From NCBI GenBank assembly GCA_024278855.1, contig JAJRSJ010000038.1, forward strand, positions 1 through 64,000: 64,000 bases of DNA, read 5' to 3'. This document shows, in pieces, positions 17,692 to 28,029 of the stretch. The DNA is from Alphaproteobacteria bacterium (lineage in GTDB: Bacteria; Pseudomonadota; Alphaproteobacteria; Caulobacterales; Maricaulaceae). Under the pieces are notes generated by a model. That model searched no databases, was not told the DNA's origin, and worked only from the letters and a program-made list of their open reading frames with translations. Every line of letters begins with the position of its first letter. Position 1 is the first letter of the stretch. The translations under genes and the position numbers were made by a program.

Positions 17692-18161
17692 TCGGGGGCT
17701 TCCATGCGCTGGCGGCAGGTCGCATCATACGCACATTGGGCTTTTTGCCTAACGGGTACTTGTGACCAACCACCGCGCAAGGAATTATATACCTCGACGG
17801 TTATTGGCCCGGAAGGAGCATCTGCCAGTGTAAAGCGAAACTGTTGTTTCAGTACAATCTGGCGATTTCCAATCCGGGTATTGTTACGGATAATCTTGGA
17901 TGTCATTGTTTTAGTTGATTTATTTTGTGATCCATTCTTTATAGAGCTTTGAGGTTCCACAGGGATGGGGCGTCGGCATTGGCCAACCACCCACCACGCA
18001 GCATTGTTAGTCTTATCGACAACAAATGCGGTGTCACCGTCTATTATCTCCAGTAGGACAGCAGATCCGGACGGTTTCGCATAACTTAAATGCGCTCCAG
18101 ATACCGCCAGAATCCCGGCAGAGATCAGATATAAAATCCGATAGTTCACAATATTTTCCAT
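17685..18161 (-). CDS. Small exported protein of unknown function, partner of the large outer-membrane protein
   Basis: This 158-residue protein has an N-terminal hydrophobic signal (about 9-28, ending SYAKP). I recognise no family. The sequence carries four cysteines (C82 and three in the tail: KAQCAYDATCRQRMEAPEC), so disulfides in the periplasm are likely. The middle is Ser/Lys/Asn-rich and resembles a linker. The stop overlaps the GTG of the 1057-residue gene, so the two are almost certainly made together. The start ATG 18161 has only a weak ribosome site (CTGGTGA). A role as a secreted subunit or assembly factor for the large protein is a guess from position. Confidence 0.65.
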   Translation of the reverse strand: MENIVNYRILYLISAGILAVSGAHLSYAKPSGSAVLLEIIDGDTAFVVDKTNNAAWWVVGQCRRPIPVEPQSSIKNGSQNKSTKTMTSKIIRNNTRIGNRQIVLKQQFRFTLADAPSGPITVEVYNSLRGGWSQVPVRQKAQCAYDATCRQRMEAPEC

Positions 18162-18297
18162 TCACCAGTTGGCGTTCTTTGACGCTTGTGATGAATATAC
18201 CCCAACGAGGTTTATAACCCTTAAACCGACCGGTAAGACTTATATCAAAAAACCTCGACAACAGGCGGGGAAAAGTTAACTGGGCAAATTAAACGCT

Positions 18298-19860
18298 TCA
18301 TTCCCACTCAATTGTACCCGGTGGTTTGGAGGTTATGTCGTAGACCACCCGGTTGACGCCCTGGACTTCATTGATGATCCGGGTCGCGGTTTCGCCCAGA
18401 AATTCATGGCTAAACGGGTAATAATCAGCCGTCATACCATCAGATGATGTGACGGCCCTAAGCGCCAATACATGTTCATAGGTGCGGCCATCCCCCATTA
18501 CACCCACGGTTTTTACAGGTAAAATTACTGCAAAAGCTTGCCATATTTCATTGTAAAGATTGTGTTTTTTAATTTGGTCGAGATAAATAGCATCCGCTTC
18601 TCGCAGTAAATCCAGTTTTTCTTTGGTAATTTCTCCCGGACAGCGAATAGCCAAGCCTGGCCCCGGAAACGGGTGACGCTCCACGAATGCCGGGTCTAGC
18701 CCTAGCTCCCGGCCCAAATCCCGAACCTCGTCCTTAAAAAGCTCCCGTAAAGGCTCCACCAAGGCCATATCCATACGCTCTGGCAGACCGCCCACATTAT
18801 GGTGGGATTTAATGGTGACAGATGGTCCGCCGTCAAATGAAACGCTTTCGATCACATCCGGGTAAAGCGTACCCTGGGCTAAAAATTTAGCGCCGCCAAT
18901 ATTTTTCGCTTGTATTTCAAAGAGATCAATGAATGTCTTACCTATTATTTTTCGCTTTTTTTCGGGATCTGACACGCCTTCGAGAAGATTTAAGAACTGA
19001 TCTTCCGCGTCAACATGAATTAAGTTTATATTGTAATGCGTTGAAAACAAAGAAATAACTTCCTCGGCCTCATTTTTACGCATCATACCGGTATCGACAA
19101 ACACACAGGTCAATTGGTTGCCTATGGCTTCATTAAGTAGCACGGCAACCACTGAGCTATCTACCCCGCCTGACAATCCGCAGATAACTTTTCCGTCTCC
19201 AACCTGTTTGCGCACGGCTGCAATGGCCTCGTCCTTAAACGCGGCCATTGTCCAGTCACCTTTGAGGCCAGCAATTTTGTGGGTGAAATTACGCAAGAGC
19301 TGCGCGCCGATTGGCGTATGCGCAACTTCGGGGTGGAACATGACATTATAGAATTTACGGCTCGCGTCCTCACTTGCTGCAAATGGCGCGTTTGGAGATT
19401 TGGCAATAATCTCGAAACCATCCGGTAATTTATTGACCCGGTCACCGTGGCTCATCCAAACCGTGTGCTTGCTGCCAACATCGCCAATGTCTTCAAATAA
19501 CGGACTGTCTTTGACAATCTCCAACTCAGCCCGACCAAATTCCCGCTCATCTGCCGCTTCGGCAGAACCACCAAGTTGATCAACCATAGCCATCTGGCCA
19601 TAACAAATTCCGAGGATTGGTACACCAAGTTTAAACACACTATCGTGAACACGCGGGCTTTTGGCCTCGCCGACACTGCTCGGCCCGCCGGACAATATAA
19701 TTGCTCCGGGCGCAAAATCCGCCAACAAGGCGTCCGTGATTTTGTTAAACGGATGCACTTCGGAATATACCCCGCTTTCGCGCACCCGCCGCGCGATCAG
19801 TTTTGTGACCTGGGAACCAAAATCAATGATCAAAACCCGTTCATGGTGACCGGTTGTCAT
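18298..19860 (-). CDS. guaA: GMP synthase (glutamine-hydrolysing)
   Basis: The enzyme converts XMP to GMP using ATP and glutamine. The N-terminal class I glutamine amidotransferase has C86 (GICYGQ) and the His/Glu pair of FHPEVAHT. The ATP-pyrophosphatase domain has the PP-loop SGGVDSS ([13 protein letters not shown]). The C-terminal dimerisation domain ends with the family-typical [11 protein letters not shown] start at ATG 19860, which overlaps the stop of the methyltransferase gene (ATGA), and not at the longer in-frame Met at 19953. This gives 520 aa, the usual length. It is the last gene of the guaB-rsmB-guaA operon. Confidence 0.97.
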   Translation of the reverse strand: MTTGHHERVLIIDFGSQVTKLIARRVRESGVYSEVHPFNKITDALLADFAPGAIILSGGPSSVGEAKSPRVHDSVFKLGVPILGICYGQMAMVDQLGGSAEAADEREFGRAELEIVKDSPLFEDIGDVGSKHTVWMSHGDRVNKLPDGFEIIAKSPNAPFAASEDASRKFYNVMFHPEVAHTPIGAQLLRNFTHKIAGLKGDWTMAAFKDEAIAAVRKQVGDGKVICGLSGGVDSSVVAVLLNEAIGNQLTCVFVDTGMMRKNEAEEVISLFSTHYNINLIHVDAEDQFLNLLEGVSDPEKKRKIIGKTFIDLFEIQAKNIGGAKFLAQGTLYPDVIESVSFDGGPSVTIKSHHNVGGLPERMDMALVEPLRELFKDEVRDLGRELGLDPAFVERHPFPGPGLAIRCPGEITKEKLDLLREADAIYLDQIKKHNLYNEIWQAFAVILPVKTVGVMGDGRTYEHVLALRAVTSSDGMTADYYPFSHEFLGETATRIINEVQGVNRVVYDITSKPPGTIEWE

Positions 19861-21182
19861 GATGCCGTCTTTCTTTGCAGTACGGCGAAAAAGAAACCGT
19901 CCGTATTGGTTGACGCCGGGCTCAGTGTCAGGGTGCAGCCGTCCTCCGACCAAGGCATGGGCTTGTCAACACCGATTTTGTCCTCCCAAACTTCGCCAGC
20001 CGATAAAAGTTCGAAATCAGGATTGTCTTCAAGGAAGGGGTAAATCTGCCCCTCATTTTCCTCGGCCAAGAGTGAACAAGTCACATAGAACAATAGCCCG
20101 CCGAGGCGCACATATTGCTTTGCCTGCTCAAGCACGGTTTTTTGTTCAGCGAGACGGACTTCCAGTGTTGCCAGCGACAAGCGCCATTTCGCGTCCGGTT
20201 TTCTGCGCCAAGTGCCAGACCCCGTACACGGCGCATCCACAAGAACCCTGTCCATAGTACCGCGTAATTTGCCTAGCCCTGGCTTTTCCCCCTTCTGGGA
20301 TGGCTGAATGATTTCCACATTGTTGGCCCCTGCCCGCGCAGCTCTTGCATAGAGCGGTGCTAATCTGCGTTTGTCGATATCATAGGCGTAAATCGTGCCT
20401 TCGTTGTTCATATCAGCTACAAGCGCCAATGTCTTGCCGCCGCCGCCCGCGCAGTAATCAAGTACCCGTTCGCCCGGCTTGGCGTCCACGAGCAGCGAGA
20501 CGATTTGCGATCCCTCGTCCTGTATCTCGACCTCGCCGGTCAGAAACACCGGATCCGCCTGAATATTGGGTAAGCGGTCAAGCCCGGTACCGGCCTTGAT
20601 GCGAACACCATGAGGCGACAGCTCGCAAGCCGTCCCGCCAATGTTTTTTAGCTTGGCAAGGACATTGGCGCGATCAGATTTAAGCCCGTTTACCCGTAAA
20701 TCTAGCGGCGGTCGTGCCAGTAGTGCGCGGCCTTCCGCCACGGCATTCTCGGCAAAATTATTTTCAAAGGCGGGCCATAGCCATTCAGGAATATCGGCCC
20801 GTATCCAATCCGGGGCCATGGATAAATCCCGCGCCCCGGACAAAGATGTTTTTTCAGCCTTGGTCAACGGCACGGGGCTATGCCCGTCGTCGGCAAATGC
20901 AGCCTCCAACGTTTCTACAGTTTCGCCCCAGCCCCAAACCATGGTTCCCAACACTAATGGACGCCCCAAACCAGTATCTGTGCCTGCGTCCATACGCCAT
21001 AATGTCGAGGACTTCCTGCGCAAAGCATCAAAAACAATGCCGCCAATTGCAGCCCGGTCTTTGGAGCCTGCGAACCTATGGGCCTTGCCCCAATCGCGCA
21101 GGGCATGGGCGGCAGGCGTGTGCTGCTCCAATATATCGTCCAAGACCTCAATCGCGGCCTGTATGCGTCCACCTAGTTTCAT
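19857..21182 (-). CDS. rsmB: RsmB/NOP-family RNA (cytosine-5) methyltransferase
   Basis: This is a SAM-dependent enzyme that methylates cytosine in RNA, probably 16S rRNA. The SAM site is [13 protein letters not shown]. The two catalytic cysteines of m5C RNA methyltransferases are visible, the TC cysteine in [14 protein letters not shown] and the PC cysteine in [15 protein letters not shown]. An N-terminal NusB-like half is weak. I choose ATG 21182 (441 aa), 8 bp after the guaB stop, because the longer frame runs into guaB. A methyltransferase between guaB and guaA is common in alphaproteobacteria. The exact target base is not shown by the sequence, so the symbol is a family-level assignment. 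Confidence 0.88.
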   Translation of the reverse strand: MKLGGRIQAAIEVLDDILEQHTPAAHALRDWGKAHRFAGSKDRAAIGGIVFDALRRKSSTLWRMDAGTDTGLGRPLVLGTMVWGWGETVETLEAAFADDGHSPVPLTKAEKTSLSGARDLSMAPDWIRADIPEWLWPAFENNFAENAVAEGRALLARPPLDLRVNGLKSDRANVLAKLKNIGGTACELSPHGVRIKAGTGLDRLPNIQADPVFLTGEVEIQDEGSQIVSLLVDAKPGERVLDYCAGGGGKTLALVADMNNEGTIYAYDIDKRRLAPLYARAARAGANNVEIIQPSQKGEKPGLGKLRGTMDRVLVDAPCTGSGTWRRKPDAKWRLSLATLEVRLAEQKTVLEQAKQYVRLGGLLFYVTCSLLAEENEGQIYPFLEDNPDFELLSAGEVWEDKIGVDKPMPWSEDGCTLTLSPASTNTDGFFFAVLQRKTAS

Positions 21183-21189
21183 ATGCTGG

Positions 21190-22647
21190 TTATTTCTGTT
21201 CTGAATAATTTGGAGATTCCCGCGCAATTGCCACATCATGGACATGGCTTTCCCGCAGGCCGGAATTGGTAATGCGGACGAATTCCGCATTGGTGTGAAA
21301 ATTCTTTATTGTCGGAGAGCCAGTATAGCCCATGGCCGCGCGAACACCGCCTAACAATTGGTGGATGATTGGCCCTACCGGACCCTTAAACCCGATGCGG
21401 CCTTCAATGCCTTCGGGTACGAGTTTCATATCGTCGGTAACGTCCATCTGGAAATACCGGTCAGCCGAACCCCGCGCCATAGCGCCGACAGAGCCCATAC
21501 CTCGGTAAGATTTATAGGAGCGACCCTTATAAAGAAACACATCGCCCGGCGTCTCGCTAGCCCCTGCAAACAGGGAGCCGATCATGACGCTTTGCGCGCC
21601 AACCGCCAAAGCCTTGGCCATATCGCCTGAATATTTAATGCCACCGTCAGAGATCACAGGAACCCCCGCTTTATTGGCCGCCTTGCACACGTCGATCAAC
21701 GCTGTAAGTTGCGGTACCCCGACCCCGGCGACAATACGGGTTGTACAGATAGACCCCGGCCCAATCCCGACTTTAAGCGCGTCCGCTCCCGCCTTGATCA
21801 ATGCCGTGGCCGCATCTTGCGTGGCAATATTTCCGGCGATAATTTGTGTGTCCGGATGGTGCTTTTTAAAGCGCTTAACTTGCAAGATAACTTTGGCTGA
21901 ATGACCGTGGGCCGTATCAATTATCAGTACATCCACGCCCGCTTCTATCAATGCAGTACCGCGCTCAAAACCTGTGTCCCCGACCGTCGTTGCCGCACCG
22001 ACACGAAGCCGTCCGTGTTCGTCTTTGCAGGCATTGGGGAAATCCAATGCTTTCTCCATATCCTTGACGGTAATCAAGCCGACACACCGCCCGCCCTTAT
22101 CAACCACAACCACCTGTTCAATACGGTGTTTGTGCAAGAGAGCACGGGCCGTTTTTTCGCTTGTACCCTCGTCCACCGTAATCAAGTCGCGGGTCATCAT
22201 ATCGGCGACCTTATCATTTGCACCGTGAGCAAAGCGCGTATCGCGGTTGGTGATAATGCCGATGACTTTTCCGGATTTATCAACGACAGGGAAGCTGGAA
22301 AACAAATGCTTTTTTGCCATCATCAAAAGTTCGCTCAATGTGGCGTCCGGGCCAATGGTCACGGGGCTAACCACCATACCGGATTCGTAACGCTTGACCT
22401 TGCGCACTTCCTCGGCTTGTTCCCCGGTCGATAAATTACGGTGAATAATGCCGATACCGCCGTTTTGCGCCATAGCAATAGCCAAAGGCGCCTCGGTCAC
22501 CGTATCCATAGCGGCCGACAATAATGGCACGTTCAGCCTGATAGTTTTGGTCAGGCGCGTGGATAAATCCGCCTCGCCCGGCAATATGTTTGAAGCTTTT
22601 GGTAGCAAAAGCACATCATCAAATGTGAGACCTTCACGAATCATCAT
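21190..22647 (-). CDS. guaB: IMP dehydrogenase
   Basis: The enzyme oxidises IMP to XMP with NAD, the rate-limiting step of GMP synthesis. The barrel carries the catalytic loop [17 protein letters not shown] with its cysteine. The phosphate-binding segments DGGIKYSGD and [13 protein letters not shown] are present. Two CBS domains are inserted at about 90-210 ([17 protein letters not shown]). The start ATG 22647 is set by a strong AGGAGG at 22654-22659 on the minus strand, six bases upstream. An earlier in-frame ATG at 22653 touches that ribosome site and is unlikely. The length is 485 aa. The gene heads the gua operon and diverges from thrC. Confidence 0.96.
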   Translation of the reverse strand: MMIREGLTFDDVLLLPKASNILPGEADLSTRLTKTIRLNVPLLSAAMDTVTEAPLAIAMAQNGGIGIIHRNLSTGEQAEEVRKVKRYESGMVVSPVTIGPDATLSELLMMAKKHLFSSFPVVDKSGKVIGIITNRDTRFAHGANDKVADMMTRDLITVDEGTSEKTARALLHKHRIEQVVVVDKGGRCVGLITVKDMEKALDFPNACKDEHGRLRVGAATTVGDTGFERGTALIEAGVDVLIIDTAHGHSAKVILQVKRFKKHHPDTQIIAGNIATQDAATALIKAGADALKVGIGPGSICTTRIVAGVGVPQLTALIDVCKAANKAGVPVISDGGIKYSGDMAKALAVGAQSVMIGSLFAGASETPGDVFLYKGRSYKSYRGMGSVGAMARGSADRYFQMDVTDDMKLVPEGIEGRIGFKGPVGPIIHQLLGGVRAAMGYTGSPTIKNFHTNAEFVRITNSGLRESHVHDVAIARESPNYSEQK

Positions 22648-22827
22648 GAGCATCCTCCTTTGCGGGTGTCCAATATCAGGGATGGCCAAAAGGTGCCAGA
22701 ATTATTTTTGGATTATTTTTGGTTTTGTGTGCATACACAAGTTAAGTTCGAAAGTTCCGGCATAAATTATTGCCCCAATTCGCGAATTCGGATTGTATTA
22801 TTGTTTTGGCGGGCATAATCAGGGTTT

Positions 22828-24177
22828 ATGAAATATCATTCTTTGAAAAACCCTGACTATAAAGTTGATTTTAGCGAAGCTTTGTTGTCTAGCCTAGCTC
22901 CGGACGGCGGGCTTTATATGCCGGATAGCCTGCCGCGCTTTGGGGACGGGGAGTTAGCGCGGCTTGGTGCCATGCCATTCCACGCTTGCGCGGCGCATTT
23001 GTCTCGGTTTTTCGTGGATGATAATTTTTCGGATGCTGATTTGCGGGATGTGTGTGCTGATGCTTATGATTTTCCCTTACCGCTCAAGACTTTAGACGGC
23101 GTAATTCTCGACCCGGCTACGCCTGAACCTGGCGATGCATATATCATGGAGATGTGGCACGGGCCGACTTTGGCCTTTAAGGATTTCGCGGCGCGGTTTA
23201 TGGGCCGTACGGTGTCGCATTTGTTGAGCCGTTCCGGCGAAACACGCACCATATTGGTGGCTACATCCGGGGATACGGGCGGAGCTATTGGACATGCGTT
23301 TTTGAACCTTCCGGGGATTAGAGTGTTCATCTTGTTTCCTGAAGGCGGGGTTAGTTCGGTGCAAGAGCATCAACTCACATCTATGGGCAAAAATTCCAAT
23401 GTCAAAGCCATAGCCGTCGAAGGCAACTTTGATGATTGTCAGGCTTTGGTCAAGCAAGCATTCGCCGACAAAGACATGAGCGACGCTCATAATTTGATGT
23501 CAGCCAATTCAATCAATGTTGGCCGGGTTATTCCGCAAAGTTTTTATTATTTCTGGACAAGTCTGCAAATAAAGGGCGCTTTCCCCCACAGACCCATTGC
23601 TTACGCCGTACCGTCGGGCAATCTGGGCAATCTTACGGGCGGATTGATTGCTCGTAAAATGGGTGCGCCCATTGATAAATTTGTCATTGGCAACAATGCC
23701 AATCATCCATTTGTCGATTATCTGGATACGGGCGTTTATCGTCCGCGAAATTCTGTGGCTACTCTCTCAAACGCTATGGACATAGGCAGACCAAATAACT
23801 TCCCACGCATTTTGGGTTTATTTGACGGAGACCACGCCCAGATTACAAAAGTCTGCACAGGTAGCCATTACACGGACGCGCAAACCGAGCGGCATTTGCG
23901 CAAAATCTATAGTCGGAGCGGCTATCTAATGTGCCCACATACTGCGGTCGGGCATATGGCTATGCAGGGTTTTACTGAGGCGACCGACAAAAAATACACC
24001 AAAATTACCGTATCGACCGCCCATCCGGCCAAGTTCAAGGATGAAGTTGAGCGGGTTATTCGGGCTAATATACCCCTGCCCGCCTCTCTTAAGCGCAGTG
24101 TAAAAGCCAAATCCCACAAGCATTTGATGGCCCCCTCCTTGGCGGATTTGGACGTATATATCAGGGATAATGCCTGA
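22828..24177 (+). CDS. thrC: Threonine synthase
   Basis: This is a PLP enzyme that converts O-phosphohomoserine to threonine. K118 in HGPTLAFKDFAARF is the Schiff-base lysine, and TSGDTGGA is the phosphate-binding loop for PLP. The N-terminal block LAPDGGLYMPD is typical of the long class II threonine synthases, and 449 aa fits. The gene is divergent from guaB across 180 bp. Its stop overlaps the start of the following kinase-like gene in a TGATG junction, so the two are coupled. Confidence 0.96.
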   Translation: MKYHSLKNPDYKVDFSEALLSSLAPDGGLYMPDSLPRFGDGELARLGAMPFHACAAHLSRFFVDDNFSDADLRDVCADAYDFPLPLKTLDGVILDPATPEPGDAYIMEMWHGPTLAFKDFAARFMGRTVSHLLSRSGETRTILVATSGDTGGAIGHAFLNLPGIRVFILFPEGGVSSVQEHQLTSMGKNSNVKAIAVEGNFDDCQALVKQAFADKDMSDAHNLMSANSINVGRVIPQSFYYFWTSLQIKGAFPHRPIAYAVPSGNLGNLTGGLIARKMGAPIDKFVIGNNANHPFVDYLDTGVYRPRNSVATLSNAMDIGRPNNFPRILGLFDGDHAQITKVCTGSHYTDAQTERHLRKIYSRSGYLMCPHTAVGHMAMQGFTEATDKKYTKITVSTAHPAKFKDEVERVIRANIPLPASLKRSVKAKSHKHLMAPSLADLDVYIRDNA

Positions 24178-24818
24178 TGTTGTTGTCAGGTACGGAATTT
24201 GACGCAAGATTGGCGAGTGGTGATTTGTCCATAGCACTAATCGGTATGTCAAATATTGGCAAAAGCTATACGGCGCGCAGAATAGCCAAAACAAATAGTT
24301 TCGCCCATTATGATGTTGACGTCCGGATCCAGAAGAAAATGGGTAATCCGTCAATGGAGGCTATGGCGAAATGGATGGGGCAACCTTACGCCGACGGGTA
24401 CGCGCAAAGAGCGACAGCGTATTTGGCGTTGGAAGCTGAGTTGACATCGGCGGCTAGCCAAACGGGTGATAACCAAATTTTGGACACTACAGGGAGCGTA
24501 ATACATATTCCTGATGACGCAATTAAATCAATAAAAGACAATCATTTAATTATATATATTAAAGCGGAGATTGCTGATATTGACATGCTTATCAAACGGT
24601 ATTTCGAACACCCAAAACCAACAATATGGGGGGACAGCTTTCATCATCGCCCTGAGTTGCCCAAGCAAGAAAATGTGTTAAATTGCTACCCGGATTTACT
24701 CAAAACCCGTGCCGCATTATATGCGGCGTTTGCGGATATTACCATAGAGGCTAAGAATCTACTGAACCCAAGTCTGGCGGACACAGATATTTTGCCGATG
24801 TTTCGCAGTTTGTTATAG
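24177..24818 (+). CDS. P-loop kinase-like protein (shikimate-kinase fold)
   Basis: A 213-residue cytoplasmic protein with a Walker A motif GMSNIGKS at 23-30. A LDTTGS segment at about residues 101-106 is like the shikimate-kinase Walker B/GGG region but altered. HYDVDVRIQKKMG at about 46-58 lines up with the D-x-D-x-x-I substrate strand of shikimate kinases, but the GGG and lid arginine motifs I would expect are missing. It is therefore probably not aroK. It is translationally coupled to thrC and lies 75 bp ahead of tatA. The substrate is unknown. Confidence 0.72.
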   Translation: MLLSGTEFDARLASGDLSIALIGMSNIGKSYTARRIAKTNSFAHYDVDVRIQKKMGNPSMEAMAKWMGQPYADGYAQRATAYLALEAELTSAASQTGDNQILDTTGSVIHIPDDAIKSIKDNHLIIYIKAEIADIDMLIKRYFEHPKPTIWGDSFHHRPELPKQENVLNCYPDLLKTRAALYAAFADITIEAKNLLNPSLADTDILPMFRSLL

Positions 24819-24893
24819 GCTGAATTTAATCTTAGCAACCGCTTGTACAATATCCACCAAAGGCTTATGTTGATACAAAATTAGGAGAATATT

Positions 24894-25127
24894 ATGGCCC
24901 TTGGCCCAGTTCAATTATTAATCGTTGCTATTCTTGCTGTACTGTTATTTGGCGGACGCGGTAAAATATCGTCAATTATGGGCGATGTAGCTAAAGGCAT
25001 TACCAGCTTCAAAAAAGGCCTGAAGGACGATCCGGACTCTGATGATGACGCCAAGGCCGACGAGGCCATTGATGTCACCCCGCCTAGTGCGCAGTCTCCC
25101 TCTCGGAAAAAAGACGAGAAGAAATAG
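24894..25127 (+). CDS. tatA: Sec-independent protein translocase subunit TatA
   Basis: This is a pore-forming subunit of the twin-arginine pathway, which exports folded proteins. The 77-residue sequence has one transmembrane helix (about 5-21) followed by the hinge [18 protein letters not shown] and an amphipathic helix with the F-KKGLKDD segment. The tail is acidic and then basic. It begins the tatA-tatB-tatC operon, with 28 bp to tatB. Confidence 0.93.
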   Translation: MALGPVQLLIVAILAVLLFGGRGKISSIMGDVAKGITSFKKGLKDDPDSDDDAKADEAIDVTPPSAQSPSRKKDEKK

Positions 25128-25155
25128 CCCCCTACCTCCCTGACAGGTTACAAAC

Positions 25156-25524
25156 ATGATCCCCCAGCTTGGTCTCGCAGAAATGCTGATAATTGCCGTT
25201 TTGGCACTGGTTGTGGTTGGCCCAAAAGACTTGCCCAAAATGATGCGCACGGCCGGGCGTTTTATGGCCCGCGTCAAATCTATGGGCCAGGAGTTTAAAG
25301 ACGCATTTACCCAGATTGGTGAAGACGCCGAACTGGCCAATTTGCGCAAGGAAATCGACGAGCTAAAAGCTATGGGGCAGCTCTCCAACTTGTCCGACGA
25401 AGCATTTGAGGAAGACATGCGGGCCTTGAGTGAGGATTTGGATCAGGGTTTAAGCGAAGACACTGCGTCACAAGAAAGTGCGGCAGCGAAAACTGACAAG
25501 GCGGATGATGACAGCCAAGCTTGA
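25156..25524 (+). CDS. tatB: Sec-independent protein translocase subunit TatB
   Basis: This subunit binds Tat substrates together with TatC. Its start MIPQLGLAEMLIIAVLALV is typical for TatB, followed by the VVGPKDLPKMMRT hinge and a long amphipathic helix. The C-terminal half is acidic and variable, as usual. The length is 122 aa. Its last 20 bp overlap the tatC start region. Confidence 0.93.
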   Translation: MIPQLGLAEMLIIAVLALVVVGPKDLPKMMRTAGRFMARVKSMGQEFKDAFTQIGEDAELANLRKEIDELKAMGQLSNLSDEAFEEDMRALSEDLDQGLSEDTASQESAAAKTDKADDDSQA

Positions 25525-26341
25525 AAATAAAGACGACGACGGCAGTACAGATGATCTGGAATCCAGTCGCGCACCCTTGCTTGACCATTTGTATGAACTG
25601 CGCAGACGTCTGATTTATTCTATTTTGGCGGTTATTATCGGTTTTACCATTTGTCTGTTTTTCGTGCGCCCGATCTTTGATTTTCTGGTTTTGCCGTTCG
25701 AGGTCGCAATTGCCAATGTCAGTGCGGATTTAATTGCCGAGGGCAAGCCGGGATTGACCGGGGATTTAATTTATACGCAGGTGCTTGAGTTTTTCTTCGT
25801 CAAATTAAAATTGGCATTGTTCGGCGGGTTGATTTTGGCATTTCCGGTCATTGCCTATCAGGTTTACCGCTTTGTTGCGCCGGGGCTGTACAAGAACGAA
25901 CGCGGAGCGTTTCTGCCCTATTTAATCATGTCGCCACTGTTGTTTATTGCAGGCGCGTCTATGGTGTTTTTCTATATTTTTCCGTTCGTCTTGGAGTTTG
26001 GCCTGCGCCAGCAACAAGAGTTTTCCACCGGGGCCAGTGTCTCCTTACTGCCAAAAGTTAGTGAATATCTCGGCCTTGCCACAACCATGTTCCTTGCCTT
26101 TGGATTGTCGTTTCAACTGCCTGTCGTCCTGAGCTTGCTTGGTCGGGCCGGAATTGTGTCTGCAAATGCCCTCAGGAAAGGCCGCAGATACGCTATAGTT
26201 GGCATAGCTTTGTTCGCGGCTTTCGTCACTCCGCCTGACCCGATAACCCAAATTGCCTTGGGCGGCGCCATATACCTCTTGTATGAAATATCCATTTTAA
26301 GCGTCAGAATGATCGAGAAAAAACGTCCAAAAGCCTCCTAG
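25505..26341 (+). CDS. tatC: Sec-independent protein translocase subunit TatC
   Basis: This is the six-helix receptor for twin-arginine signal peptides. The cytoplasmic N-terminus carries the LLDHLYELRRRLIYS motif that is diagnostic for TatC. Six hydrophobic segments follow, with FVTPPDPITQIALG near the C-terminus as in the family. The frame opens at 25478 within tatB. I choose the ATG pair at 25505/25508, which overlaps tatB by 17-20 bp and follows AAGGCGG. The length is about 278 aa. It is the last gene of the operon and converges with the symporter gene 5 bp away. Confidence 0.94.
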   Translation: MMTAKLENKDDDGSTDDLESSRAPLLDHLYELRRRLIYSILAVIIGFTICLFFVRPIFDFLVLPFEVAIANVSADLIAEGKPGLTGDLIYTQVLEFFFVKLKLALFGGLILAFPVIAYQVYRFVAPGLYKNERGAFLPYLIMSPLLFIAGASMVFFYIFPFVLEFGLRQQQEFSTGASVSLLPKVSEYLGLATTMFLAFGLSFQLPVVLSLLGRAGIVSANALRKGRRYAIVGIALFAAFVTPPDPITQIALGGAIYLLYEISILSVRMIEKKRPKAS

Positions 26342-26346
26342 CACCT

Positions 26347-28029
26347 CTAGTGCTTAGCCGCTTCGTCAGCACCAATCCCCGTTTCGGAACGCAGATATTG
26401 CGCATCAAATCTGGATTTTTCCGTTGTCGAATTTTGGCTCTTGTCTAAAATCGAGAACAGCCAAACTAGCACAAACCCGGTCGGCATTGTAAACACGGTT
26501 GGGTACACATAAGGGAATATTGCCTTGTCATATCCCAAAACCTGCACCCAGATGCTATCGCTTAAGATAATAATAATAATCGTAAACAAAAACGTCAAAC
26601 TCCCTCCAATTACAGCGCCGCGTGATGTCATACCGCGCCAATACATAGACAATAACAAGAGAGGAAAATTGACGCTGGCGGCAATCGCCAAAGCAAATGC
26701 CGTAATCACAGCAATATTTTGCGATTCGAATATCAGCCCTAGAACGACACTTAACACGCCAACAACAATGACGGCAATTTTCGATAACCGCAGTTCTTTT
26801 GCCGGGTCTGGCTTGCCCTTTTTAAGTACGAGCGCATAAAGATCATGAGCAACAGCGGCGGAGGCCGCCAAAGTTAAGCCCGCCACCACTGCCAATATTG
26901 TTGCAAAGGCAACCGCCGACATAAAGCCGAGCAACAAATCTCCGCCCAATGCTTTTGCGGCATGAAGGGCGACCATATTGCTACCGCCTGCCAGTTTTTC
27001 CGCCTCGTCATAAAATTCAGCCTGCCCCCATATAATCGCAACAGACCCCAGACCAATAACCAAAATGAAAATATAAAAAACCGACATGATCAAGGTAGCA
27101 TAAGCTACAGACTTACGCGCATCCGCAGCATTTTTGACCGTGAAAAACCGCATCAAAATATGCGGTAATCCCATAATGCCGAAACACATGGTCAGCCCAA
27201 CCGTCCACACATTGAGCCAGCTTTTGCCTAACCACCCCCCTGGCTCCAGCAGTGCCTGGCCTTTTGGGTGGATGTTGACGCTGGCTTCCATCATGGCATT
27301 AAAACTAAAACCGAATTTGGAAAACAGTGCGAAAGAGATAAATGCGCCGCCGCATAACAGCAAGATTGCCTTAATAATTTGCACCCATGTCGTAGCCAAC
27401 ATGCCGCCAAAAGTGACGTATAGCACCATCAAAACGGATACGGTGATAATTGAATACAAGTAATCAAGTCCGAATAAAAGCTGGATCAATTTACCCGCGC
27501 CGACCATTTGCCCAATCAGGTAAAAGACGATCACAACCAAAGAACAAAGCGCCATAAGCACCCGAACCGAATTGCCTTCAAGGCGGTAGGTAATCACGTC
27601 CACGAAAGTGAAACGGCCTAAATTGCGAAATCTCTCCGCAATAATCATCAACATTATCGCCCAACCGACAATAATCCCGAAGCTAAGAATATAACCGTCA
27701 TAGCCCCTAAAAAACATCAACCCCGTAATGCCGAGCAATGTCGCTGCGGACATGAAGTCCCCGGCTATGGCCAGCGCATTTTGGATGGGAGATATCCCTC
27801 CCGAAGCCGTATAAAACGCCGCTTGGCTTTTAGTGCGCTTTGCAGACCACCAAGTAATCCCCAATGTCGAGAGCGCAAATGCGAGAAATATACCGATTGC
27901 GAAAATATTTGTTTCTTGGTTTTGTGCTTCACTTTCAAGTGTGTTTGCAAAGGCCAATGCAGGAGCCGTAAAGGCCAAAACTAACATCATGAGGCCCGCC
28001 CACAGAGCCGTGCGCTTAACAATTACCAT
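26347..28029 (-). CDS. Sodium:solute symporter, ActP-like (acetate/monocarboxylate type)
   Basis: This is an inner-membrane SSS-family cotransporter with about 13 hydrophobic segments and 560 aa. An extra hydrophobic N-terminal segment (9-27, ALAFA) is probably cleaved, as in ActP. The conserved patterns DFMSAATLLGITG, AFATILAVVAGLTLAASAAVAHD and ALAIAASVNFP match cation/acetate symporters. It overlaps the DUF485-like gene upstream by 1 bp. Such pairs import acetate or other short carboxylates. Which one is transported here is not shown. Confidence 0.9.
   Translation of the reverse strand: MVIVKRTALWAGLMMLVLAFTAPALAFANTLESEAQNQETNIFAIGIFLAFALSTLGITWWSAKRTKSQAAFYTASGGISPIQNALAIAGDFMSAATLLGITGLMFFRGYDGYILSFGIIVGWAIMLMIIAERFRNLGRFTFVDVITYRLEGNSVRVLMALCSLVVIVFYLIGQMVGAGKLIQLLFGLDYLYSIITVSVLMVLYVTFGGMLATTWVQIIKAILLLCGGAFISFALFSKFGFSFNAMMEASVNIHPKGQALLEPGGWLGKSWLNVWTVGLTMCFGIMGLPHILMRFFTVKNAADARKSVAYATLIMSVFYIFILVIGLGSVAIIWGQAEFYDEAEKLAGGSNMVALHAAKALGGDLLLGFMSAVAFATILAVVAGLTLAASAAVAHDLYALVLKKGKPDPAKELRLSKIAVIVVGVLSVVLGLIFESQNIAVITAFALAIAASVNFPLLLLSMYWRGMTSRGAVIGGSLTFLFTIIIIILSDSIWVQVLGYDKAIFPYVYPTVFTMPTGFVLVWLFSILDKSQNSTTEKSRFDAQYLRSETGIGADEAAKH

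Noticed and set aside
22725..22740. Imperfect dyad TTGTGT-GCAT-ACACAA between guaB and thrC
   Set aside because: The half-sites are only 6 bp and could occur by chance in AT-rich intergenic DNA, and there is no other sign of regulation.
26340..26354. Small hairpin AGCAC-CTCTA-GTGCT between tatC and the symporter gene
   Set aside because: The stem is only 5 bp, overlaps both stop codons and has no T-run, so I cannot support a terminator.
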